Assembly (NCBI RefSeq): GCF_051020985.1
Contig: NC_135008.1
Coordinates: 7,006,001 to 7,070,000, forward strand
Direction: 5' to 3'
Origin: Nomia melanderi
Taxonomy: Eukaryota > Arthropoda > Insecta > Hymenoptera > Halictidae
Length of the DNA stretch: 64,000 bases
The translations under genes were made by a program, and so were the position numbers. Positions 47,827-57,657 of the stretch are shown one piece after another; positions within the stretch are counted from its first letter, which is position 1, and each line of letters begins with the position of its first letter. The notes under the pieces were generated by a model that worked only from the letters and a program-made list of their open reading frames with translations, made no database searches and had not been told where the DNA came from.

Positions 47827-50587
47827 ATGTGGAAAGCGGCGCTGCTGATTGGCTTCTTCCTAGCCGAAGGTACGAATAATTCACGTGAAAAGAATCGATT
47901 CAAGGTACTGACGCTCGACTCGTCTAATCGTAGGCTGGTCGAAGGAGTGCGTGCCCCGCAGCTTCGGGCACAACAAAATAGTATGCGTCTGCAACTCAAC
48001 GTACTGCGACACAACGCCGGATGCCGATCCGAAGGTGCCGCCGAATGGAAGATTCTATTGGTACGTCTCGACGAAGGACGGCGAACGATTGAGCTTGAAG
48101 GAGAAAGAGTTCGGCGACGCTCACAGCAACCTTTTTACTTTGACTCTAACCGTAGACAGTACGGTTAGATATCAAAAAATCCTTGGGTTTGGCGGCGCGT
48201 TCACGGATTCCGCCGGTATGCACATCACGAGTCTCTCCAACGCGACTCAGGACCAGCTAATGAGGTAACTACTGTAGATTGTAAAACTGCCACTGAAAAT
48301 CTATACCCGTTGCGAAAATAATGAATCCGATTGCTCGTAGGGCATACTTCGATACGAAAGAAGGAAGCGGATACATGTTGGGTCGCGTGCCAATCGGCTC
48401 TTCCGATTTCTCGACGAGAGTGTACACGTACGACGACACCCAGGACGACGATACACTGGAACATTTCTCACTCGCCCAGGAAGATTACCAGTACAAGTTG
48501 CCGCTTATGCGAAAAGCACACGAACTGAATCCCGAGGTGAAATTCTTCAGCGCCGCCTGGTCACCTCCGAGATGGATGAAGACCAACGACGAAATCAATG
48601 GATTCGGTGAGTGTCGCGACGGTCGTGCATCATCGGATAGATGTGCGTAGCATCATCGATTTCTTTGATCGAGACCAAACGATTTCGCAGGTTTCTTGGA
48701 CAGGAAGTACTATGACGTTTACAGCAATTATCTCGTAAAGTTCTTGGACGAGTATAGGAAGAACGGTGTTAACATATGGGGTATATCGACCGGTAACGAG
48801 CCGATAAATGCGTTCATACCTTTCGACAAGCTGAACAGCTTGGGATGGACACCGCCAACAGTGTCGGAGTGGGTCGGCGAACACTTCGGTCCAATTTTGG
48901 AAGCATCGGATCACAACGATACAATTATCATGGGCCTCGACGACCAAAGGATTTTCTTACCTTGGTTCGCTAAGAACGCCTATCCTCGGCACAACATGTC
49001 GAAGTACATTGCGGGTACAGCCGTCCACTATTACGCTGATGCGTTAGCACCGGCGGGCTTATTGGACCTAACGCACGAAGCGTTCCCAGACAAATTCATT
49101 TTGATGACGGAAGCATGCACAGGTAGGCGTATAAGTGTCATCTTCCTTCTGGACAGACGTTAATTGCTTCATTCGTTGCGCAGGAACCGTGCCCGCCCTT
49201 CGTCACGTCGACCTGGGATCATGGGATCGAGGAGAAACGTATATTCTAAGCATACTGGAGGTAAGCAAAAACGTTGTTTAGATTTCGTTCGTGACTATTA
49301 CTCGCGTACTTGTGTACGATGATCATTAACCGTTTGAGTACCACGCGCCGAGTTTGCGCTCCTCAGATTTCACGTCGAAAAAACCCGGCGCGTTTGAAAC
49401 GCGCGCAACTTGTCAGACGCATGTACGTCGCAGCGCTACTTTTTTTGTATGTAGGTAATCCAAGTAATACATTTTGTATTTCCTTGTTGCCTACTATAAA
49501 TCAATGTATACATAACAGTGTTAACATAGATTAGAACAAGCGCTGTCACGCTGCTTGGATCTTTTCGCATCCCATTCAGAAAACGCTATTGCGCTGCTGG
49601 CTTCTTTCGACCGTTTTTTCAACACGTCGACTGCCACGAGAAACTTCAGCGTTTACGTATCGCTTATTCTTTTGTAGGAAAAATAGAAAGGGATAATTAT
49701 CAATTATTTGGTACACGATTATTAGGTCACTATCCAGTTATTTGAGTTATTAAACATTTTCATTTGACGCCGGTTATGTTACGAATTACAATTGTTTTCG
49801 AGTAATTTGAAAGCTCCGGTCATCGGTGACCACCGTGGCAGTCAACGTGCTAAAAACCTCTGCTACTCAAACAGTTAATTAGCTGCGATGTAATATTCCG
49901 TACGTTTCCAGTACCTGAACCATTGGTCGGTTGGATGGGTCGATTGGAATTTGGCGCTAGACAAGAGCGGTGGACCGAATTGGATTAACAATTTCGTTGA
50001 CTCCCCGATTATCGTGAACTCCACGTCTGACGAATTCTACAAGCAGCCAATGTATTACGCTCTCAAGCATGTCAGTAGATTCGTTGTGAGAGGTTCCGTT
50101 AGGGTTTCTATGACCGATGACGTCATGGTTAAGTCTGCGGCATTCGTGACGCCATCGAACGAAACCGTCATCGTACTCTACAACAAGTAAGTTCTGCCGC
50201 TTTCGGTTGTAACACTTAACACGTTAAATGCCTATAATTCATTCAATTAAACGTTGATTATTTGAAAACATTTCTATATTATAGATAATACTACATAATG
50301 CACTGACATTCAGCTAGATGAACATGTAATGATAATAGTGCAATTCAATGAAATGATCTGATATTATATTTTTTCCATTTTGTGTATTTTGCTGTATGAA
50401 ATTGTGCGGCGTTCGACGTGTTAATGGATTTCAACGTTCATACGGGACGGAGTCGGAAAATGAATATACTTGTATGCTTTTCAGATGGAGTATACCAAGG
50501 AATGTCGTTATCAAGGATACGAAGAAGGGTCCGATTCATCTGGAGTTACCAGCACAATCTATGAACACTATAATTTATGGACAATAG
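47827..50587 (+). CDS. GBA: Acid glucosylceramidase (GH30), array copy 1
   Basis: Hydrolyses glucosylceramide to glucose and ceramide in the lysosome, normally with saposin C. Exons: 47827-47869, 47934-48264, 48341-48606, 48691-49122, 49184-49260, 49912-50186, 50485-50587; 508 residues, close to the usual GBA length. Exon 1 is a signal peptide (MWKAALLIGFFLAEG). The N-terminal domain keeps four cysteines (ECVP..VCVCNSTYC), then GFGGAFTD. The (beta/alpha)8 barrel has DFSTRVYTYDD, AAWSPPRWMKTN, the acid/base Glu in STGNEP, VHYY, and the nucleophile Glu in ILMTEACTG, then DWNLALD and FYKQPMYY. It is the only copy keeping the Cys after TEA, as in vertebrate GBA (SEACVG). Introns 5 and 6 carry transposon insertions. 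AATAAA follows at 50616. Confidence 0.95.
49326..49878. mobile_element. TTAA element, CCGTTTGAGTACC family, copy 2, in GBA copy 1 intron 5
   Basis: TTAACCGTTTGAGTACC to GCTACTCAAACAGTTAA; reverse-complement relative of 36197-36845. Interrupted by a CACGTTGA-family element at 49619-49853. Confidence 0.75.
49619..49853. mobile_element. CACGTTGA-family MITE, copy 5 (nested, in GBA intron)
   Basis: Left ACACGTCGACTGCCACG, right CACCGTGGCAGTCAACGTG; flanks are decayed TTAA (TCAA and CTAA). Nested in 49326-49878. Confidence 0.7.
50216..50424. mobile_element. CACGTTGA-family MITE, copy 6, in GBA copy 1 intron 6
   Basis: TTAACACGTTAAATGCC to GGCGTTCGACGTGTTAA, 209 bp. Makes up most of the last intron. 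Confidence 0.75.
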
Positions 50588-50615
50588 AAGATCGATTCAT
50601 TTTTGTATTCTGATT

Positions 50616-50621
50616 AATAAA
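50616..50621 (+). terminator. Polyadenylation signal, GBA copy 1
   Basis: AATAAA 29 bp after the stop codon. Confidence 0.7.
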
Positions 50622-51316
50622 AATATTGCTTTTTTAAAAGTGAACGTGTAATAGAATTTACTTTCCCATTGTACCCACTTCTTGCTTGCTTCGACGTTGG
50701 AAATATTTAACATGTATAGCACCGGTACATGTAATTGTTTCGAAATTAACATACGTATCGTTCGAGTATAAATTTCCTCTAAGCACATGAGGAAGAAACT
50801 AAATGATAAACACGAATGTCACACGTCGATGGACAGGCCGATAACGGCGTATCAACTATATTCGAATAAATCCGAAACAATTAGTACGCTCGCTCGTCGA
50901 ATGAAACCCGTGGAAACTAAGGAGTCTCGTGTATTGTCTTTTCAACGAATTAGCAAAATTATCGGACACGGTAACTTTTTGCTGTGACTGTACTGTTACC
51001 TTTTGTTCCATCCACGTGAAACCATTTAGCCTTCCGCGGTTACAGCAATTAATCACTTGTATATCGCCAAGTCTGACCGTTGGTAATTTGGGTTTTTGAA
51101 ATTACAGAAACAATTCGAAGGGCATTTCTGAAGGACGTTCACATTATTATGTATATAGCACGGATGAGAAATAAGATGCAAAGTTGAGAATAGATAAAAA
51201 AGGATAAAATTTAAGTTTGAAATATACCAAAAAATGCAGTCATCGACAAATTTGTAATGTGATAATGAAATATACAATTTTCCTCTTGTCGTTCAAAGTA
51301 CAAAGATACCTGAACA
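50622..51316. other. Intergenic spacer between GBA copies 1 and 2
   Basis: AT-rich spacer of about 700 bp with no duplicated gene remnant and no supported feature. Confidence 0.6.
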
Positions 51317-51322
51317 TATAAG
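51317..51322 (+). promoter_or_regulatory. TATA-like box of GBA copy 2
   Basis: TATAAG 73 bp before the ATG, followed about 35 bp later by a GTTCAGG initiator-like site. Confidence 0.45.
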
Positions 51323-51389
51323 TTCCGCCGGTCACCTTTGTTTCGTGCAGTTCAGGGATTGATACTAGTGACAAGCAGCGGACGAAAAC

Positions 51390-54355
51390 ATGTTGCGGCT
51401 ATTGTTTCTAGTTGTCTTCGTTTTGGTAAAAAGTAAATCTAATCAATTCGGCATTCTGTGAGAAGTTCAATTCGATGATCGAAAATCGCAGCCGCTATAA
51501 TGTTTGTTATCGCTTACAGGTAACGCGAATGGCTGCGTTCCTCGTAGTTTCGGAAACGATGGGATCGTATGCGTTTGCAATGCAACGTATTGTGATAATT
51601 TTCTGGAAAACGTGAAAAGCCCAGGCGGGGGAAAGGTCAATTGGTATGTTACGAACAAAGAAGGGCAGAGGCTGTCGTTAAAGACGGCACAGTTCGATAC
51701 TGAAGAAAAATCGTCGCACAATATAACCATAGACATAGATAGCTCAATAAAATATCAACGGATCATTGGTTTCGGAGGTGCAATGACTGATTCTTCTGGC
51801 ATGAACATAATGAACCTTAGCCCGGGGACTCAACAGAAATTGCTTGAGTAATGATCAATATTCAATTTATCGAATAATTAACAGTTCCTACGAAAGAAAA
51901 GATTATTACTGTCCACGCGATAGGTACTATATGTCGAATAATTAAAATAAAATGTATGATTTCCGTCTGAACAAGTATAATAACAAATTATCCTTATGTT
52001 CGGCTGTTTAAAGGAATCGTCGTGTTCATTATCAAACGTAACTCTATAAAGACTTCGTTCTATATTGAAACGGCACGACTGTTTACGCGAGTTTCTTCGT
52101 CTATAGATCATATTTTGGAAATTCGGGAGCTAAATTTACAGTCGTCCGCATACCGATCGGTGGTACCGATTTCTCGACGAGAATTTACTCGTACGACGAC
52201 TACGACGACGATGCCTCGCTGGAACATTTTGCGCTCGCGGAAGAAGATTACAAGTATAAAATACCCCTTTTACTGGAAGCTATGAAACTAGAACCAGACC
52301 TGAAGTTTATTGCTAGTACTTGGTCTGCGCCGGCATGGATGAAAACGGTGGACTCGCTCACCGGAAATTTCGGTAATTGTTACATCTACGCGTACGGCGC
52401 GCGCATGCATCCGTATATTACGTGTGCGTCAGGAGAATTGTCTACATCGCGCTCTAATAATTATTGATTAGGTCTCTTGAAGATGGAATACTTTCAAGTC
52501 TACGCCGACTATCTGGTGAAATTCTTGGACGAATATAAGGCGAAGGGAATCAAAGTAGCGGCTATTACGACAGGCAACGAACCGTCGACCGCTTTTTCAG
52601 TCAAAATTCTTTTGAACAAAATGGGATGGACACCCGACAGTCTGGCCACGTGGATCGTTGAGAACTTGGAACCAACTCTGACCAAGTCCGACCACAACGA
52701 CACGTTGATTCTGGCCCCAGATGATCAAACGCCTCTAGTACAATCGTTTATGGAGCAGATGTTTTCGAATGAAAAGGCAAGACAATACGTTGCAGGTATA
52801 GCTACCCATTGGTATAATGATGCAAATCTAGTGGATGCAGTTTTCACCTCGCTAGAAGAGGCGTTCCCCGATAAGTTTCTTCTGATGACGGAAGCATCCA
52901 TAGGTAAGACATACCGAGATATCTGTGAAGCAACGGTACGTACCTTCCAGTCGCCTAAATCGTTAAATTGTATTTGTACATTGCTCAAGAGAAATAAGTA
53001 AATTACACCCACGATTGTAAAAATACAGTGGCGTTCAAAAATTCTTGACCAGATCGTTTTTGGTTAATCGAGCCACGTCGATGTGCCGCTGTCGTTAATG
53101 CAAATGGCCGCAAAACGCGAAGTATAATATGAGTCGCTCAGAAAGCAATGTTAAATTGAGAAAACAAAAATTGAGAAAATTAATGTTTTGATTTCTGAGA
53201 TGATTATACAACATATTCAGAAGCTGTAAAAAGGACTTGCCGACCTAGAAAAAACGAAGAAACCAGTAAATCTGTTAATAATTAAAAAGAATATTATTTA
53301 TTCACTTAAAATTGAGAAAAATCAGAAAATATCACAAAATTACCGCATTCAATTATTATTATTATTATAGAAAACAAGAATTATCTTCTTTTCTAAATAC
53401 TCTGGCTGAAAACCTTTGAACATGCTGAGTTACCTATTTCTGAAAACATATGTATAAAGAATAGACGATGTTGATCTTTTTACAGTATATCCTCTCATGC
53501 AATGAGTCCTTTATATGTCACAACAAAAGTTCTTAAAGCCTTTATTGCGTAAGAAAAGCTCCAAAAACGATCTGCTCGGGAATTTTTGAACGCCGCTGTA
53601 TTTCTCATCGTTTGATAAGTAGACACATTAGTTTTCGTAAACGAGTACCAAGCGTTTCCAGATGAACTTTATACCGTATCATCGTTAAATTACCTGTATA
53701 ACACCTATGTTCGCACAAACAGGAGTCTATGAAACCGAAAAAGTTGTGATGGGATCATGGAAGCGAGCGGAGACTTATATTACCAGCATAATACAGGTGA
53801 ATCGTGTTTTCTTGTTTGGTTCGATTACGAGTAAAGGGATTAAGTGTTTCTTTAAATAAATAAAATCGCTTCCATTCAAGTATCTTAGCCATCGGTATGC
53901 TGGCTGGATAGAGTGGAACATAGCGCTGGATACGATCGGTGGGCCGACCTGGTCTAGAAATTTCCTTGACACGTCTATCCTCGTCAACGCGGATGCAGAC
54001 GAATTTTATAAGCAACCAATGTATTACGCCCTCGCGCATGTGAGCAGATTCGTGGTTAGGGACTCTTATAGAATTTCCATGAACATCCATTCCGACGACG
54101 ACCCTATCCAAGGCTTAGCCTTTACTACACCATCCTCTGAAACTGTTGTTTTGCTATATAACAGGTAAGAATTTATTCTTCCATAAAGATATCTAGATTA
54201 ATCGATCTCTCGTTGTTCTGTGCTTTACTCAACGTTCCATTTTATATTACAGGGATGTCGTCGCACATAAAGTGGTTCTGAGAGACACAGAGAAACATAA
54301 TCTTTCTATACAATTGTCTCCAAAATCGATAAATACTTTAATATACAAGCTGTAA
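51390..54355 (+). CDS. GBA: Acid glucosylceramidase (GH30), array copy 2
   Basis: Exons: 51390-51432, 51520-51847, 52107-52372, 52472-52903, 53723-53796, 53881-54164, 54253-54355; all junctions GT-AG with phases 1,2,1,1,0,2 as in copy 1; 509 residues. Signal peptide in exon 1 (MLRLLFLVVFVLV). The four N-terminal cysteines are kept (GCVPRS..VCVCNATYC). Acid/base Glu in TTGNEP, nucleophile Glu in LLMTEASIG. It is the most divergent copy: GFGGAMTD instead of GAFTD, ESYFGNSGAKFTVVRIP at the start of exon 3, GWIEWNIALD where others have WxDWNLxLD, and IATHWY for AVHWY. Exon 5 is one codon shorter than in copy 1, and exon 6 is three codons longer than in the others. Intron 4 holds a TA-flanked transposon. 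AATAAA at 54420. Confidence 0.95.
53026..53598. mobile_element. TA-flanked non-autonomous element (Tc1/mariner-type), copy 3, in GBA copy 2 intron 4
   Basis: TA-CAGTGGCGTTCAAAAATTC at the left, inverted GAATTTTTGAACGCCGCTG-TA at the right; 573 bp. Contains, reversed, the segment duplicated at 4.68-5.04 kb. Confidence 0.8.
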
Positions 54356-54419
54356 AAATATATTACACAAGCCGCCATGGTTCTACTTATCAAGAATATA
54401 TTTGACATAAATGGATAAA

Positions 54420-54425
54420 AATAAA
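54420..54425 (+). terminator. Polyadenylation signal, GBA copy 2
   Basis: AATAAA 65 bp after the stop. Confidence 0.6.
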
Positions 54426-54967
54426 ATTTCCTTTTTCGTTAACTGTATTTACGACTGTTCATTTCGTTCCCTATATTTCTCCTATTCATAACTCTTTCTT
54501 TATATAAATCTATAACTTCATGTAAACCCAGGCACATAGGATTTCGGACCAATTTGAAGAAACTTCGGAATATTGAGAAGATGTCCGAAGAGTTTGTGAC
54601 TGGTCTCAACGCTCAGATACCCTATCACCACCTCTCGTTCTCTTGTTATTACCTTCGAGTGTACACGTTCATTTCTTCTGGTTTCAAAATTATTTTATTT
54701 AAAACGGTCACCCTTTCATTAAATTTAATGACCCGTGTATCGCGTGATTCATCAGTTCTTAATGGCAAATGTTTGCGCGAACGTGCTTAAATCGATAACA
54801 ACGACGCCAATTTAGGAATGTACACATTTATTGGACTAAATTCAATAATCTGTCAAACGTATTTTACATTCGTCGCGCTACCTATACGCTGAACATCTGC
54901 TGTTAACGCATCAGTGAACAAATTAGCATACATCTCCTATCCAATTCGAAAATACTCTGTCCGCGGG
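54426..54967. other. Intergenic spacer between GBA copies 2 and 3
   Basis: AT-rich, no supported feature. The 78-codon open frame at 54554-54790 has no family signature. Confidence 0.5.
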
Positions 54968-55004
54968 TATATAATAATATGATCCTCAACTCGATTCAAT
55001 CAGT
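54968..55004 (+). promoter_or_regulatory. Core promoter of GBA copy 3 (TATA plus initiator)
   Basis: TATATAAT at 54968-54975 and ATCAGTAC, an arthropod-type TCAGT initiator, at about 54999-55006: roughly 32 bp apart, 22 bp before the ATG. Confidence 0.6.
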
Positions 55005-55025
55005 ACTTCGATACGAATCACAAGC

Positions 55026-57176
55026 ATGTGGAAGACACTCCTGCTTACCGCGATCCTCTTCGCCGAAGGTACAGTTGAATAATTTTGATTTCTCCGTAAA
55101 CTAGATTATATCTACACGATCGAATCATACTACGGCAACTTTGTTGATTATAGGTAACACGGAACCGTGTGTACCTTATACCGTCGACAACACCCTGGTC
55201 GCATGCGTTTGCAATGCAACATATTGCGATTATACACTGAACGATCAATCACTCACCCTGCAAGAGAATGAATATTATTGGTACCAAACAAACAAGGCTG
55301 GACTCAGGTTGGAGCAGTCGGAAGGGACATTCAAGGCGAAATCCAAAAAATCATCTTCCAAAGTGAATTTAGTCCTCGACAGGAAGAAGAAATATCAAAC
55401 GATTCTCGGTTTCGGTGGTGCTTTTACCGACTCCACCGGTATGAACATCAATAAACTCAGCCGGGCTACGCAAGATCAACTGATGCGGTAATCACAAACA
55501 CCTTCGATCAGCGCAATTTTAACATTGCACTGGGGAATTTAATAATATAAATGTTCTGTTCTATTCAAAAGCACCTGGGGCATTGATAGTTTTCTTTGTT
55601 CACAGTACATACTACGATCCGAAAGTAGGAAGTAACTATAACATGGGCAGATTCCCGATCGCTGGTACCGATTTCTCAATCAGACCTTACTCGTACGACG
55701 ATGTCACCGACGATAAGGCGCTGCGATTCTGGTCTCTCCAGCCGGAGGATCACAAATATAAAATCCCATACGCTAGACAAGCTCAAAAACTGAATCCTAC
55801 TACAAAATTCTACGCCGCCGCGTGGTCAGCACCCGGTTGGATGAAAACCTCCGGAGAATACGCCAAATTTGGTAAATGAGATTATATATTAAAATACTGT
55901 TGCTATAGGAACAAAAATGAAGGAAGCTTTTGATGTCGGTGTGTTTGTTTAGGGTTCCTGAAGAAAGAATATTATCAGACGTTCGCCAATTACTTGACTA
56001 AATTTGCGTTAGCATATCAGAAACATGGTCTCGATATATGGGCCATCACCACAGGCAACGAACCAACGATCTCAACGCAAATCAAATCGCCGTATGTAAT
56101 TTCTATGGGTTGGACACCAGAAACTATGGCCGAATGGGTTGCTAACAACTTGGGACCGACTTTGGCTGCATCGAAGAGCAACCAGACAGTCATCCTAGCT
56201 CTCGACGACGATAGATATTTGTTACCAAATTTCGTGAAACCTATATTAGGGCAGAAATCGTCGTCAAAATACACCATCGGAACAGCCGTTCATTGGTACT
56301 TCCCTTACGAAGCTCCAATCACTGTACTAGATGAAACTCACGATCTGTTTCCAAATAAAATCATACTCATGACTGAGGCGTCGCAGGGTGAGTGACAGTC
56401 TTTTGAAAATTTAGATATATTTTGATATATGTTACAACGTTTCTTTGCCAAATAACACAATCGTTCCATGTTGTATGCATTTAGGCCCCACATATTGGGG
56501 AAGACCCACTATGGCATCAGATATGTGGGATCTAGGAGCACGGTATATGTTAAGCATAATGCAGGTATGACGAAACAGCTTGTTTAACTATTTGTTACTT
56601 ACGCAGTGGCACGTAAGCCCGAGTCTGTTATCAAATATGATTTTTTAACCATCGATATCATGATATTCTTTCAGTATTTGAACAATTGGTCCGTCGGATG
56701 GGTAGATTGGAATTTGGTTCTAGACAGAGAAGGTGGACCAACTTGGATGGACAATACCCTCAACGCACCTATTGTCGTGAATCCAGAGAAAGATGAATTT
56801 TACAAATTACCTATGTACTATGGTATCGCGCATGTCAGTAAGTTCGTTGACAGAGGTTCTGTCAGAGTTTCTATCGACGATACGGACACTATCAAGACTT
56901 CAGCGTTTATGACTCCGTCGAAGGAAGTTGTCATTACGCTTTACAACACGTAAGTCGATAAACTTTTAAATACTATTTCATCTGCAACATATTTTACCCC
57001 TTTGAAAATCGACTTGCCCTTCCATGTTCGCGATGTAATCTTTTTCTTAATATCCTTTCCTTTCGTGTTACAGAGAATCAACTCCGAACTCCGTAACCAT
57101 AACGGATGCAGAAAAGGGTTCGATTGAGCTGAACTTGTCTCCCCTTTCTATGAATACTGTGGTATACAAGCAATAA
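55026..57176 (+). CDS. GBA: Acid glucosylceramidase (GH30), array copy 3
   Basis: Exons: 55026-55068, 55154-55487, 55606-55871, 55953-56387, 56485-56564, 56675-56949, 57074-57176; 511 residues. Signal peptide MWKTLLLTAILFAEG is similar to copy 1. Cysteine pattern PCVP..ACVCNATYC, GFGGAFTD, DFSIRPYSYDD, AAWSAPGWMKTS, acid/base Glu in TTGNEP, AVHWYF, nucleophile Glu in ILMTEASQG, DWNLVLD, FYKLPMYY. Exon 5 differs from copies 1 and 2 (GPTYWGRPTMASDMW) and is shared with copy 4. From the TYCDY motif in exon 2 to the 3' flank this gene is nearly identical to copy 4, so they are a recent duplicate pair. The SKKSSSKVN stretch in exon 2 is unusually basic for GBA. Confidence 0.95.
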
Positions 57177-57231
57177 TTCCATATGTTTTATATAATATGC
57201 ATAATCCAGTATAATTGTATTACTCAATGAA

Positions 57232-57237
57232 AATAAA
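57232..57237 (+). terminator. Polyadenylation signal, GBA copy 3
   Basis: AATAAA 56 bp after the stop; conserved in copy 4. Confidence 0.65.
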
Positions 57238-57582
57238 CGTCTATTACTCTTTGCTTGGTACATAAACGTTGGCATTACTTATGAATCCTAAATCCACAAT
57301 GAATCATCCCGTGTAAGCCTCTTTATTATTATATGTATAGTACCACACTGTTTAGTGTGCCAGTATTTACTGACTACAAAACAAATTATGTCTATCGATA
57401 ACCAGTCGTTTGCTATGAATGTTAATAGGGTTTCAAAAATTCTGGGAAGTCAAGGAATTATATACGATATAATTATGCGCGCCACTACCGCCGTAAAAAC
57501 AACGAAATATAGTCTCAGTTGTAGCATCGTGTCAGCCTCAACAATTTTTTGCCTAACAGACACAAAAATGTACAGTAACGTG

Positions 57583-57590
57583 TATAAATA
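57583..57590 (+). promoter_or_regulatory. TATA box of GBA copy 4
   Basis: TATAAATA 68 bp before the ATG; an identical box precedes copy 5 at the same relative position. Confidence 0.6.
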
Positions 57591-57657
57591 CGGCTACCAA
57601 TCCACTGGCTATCTCGGACTTTTTTGATGTCGCCTGCACCAACGAATATTCAAAGAC

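Noticed and set aside
57355..57627. 90-codon frame with a near-identical twin at 60023-60265
   Set aside because: Both lie in the duplicated promoter spacer of GBA copies 4 and 5; their similarity follows from the recent 2.7-kb duplication.
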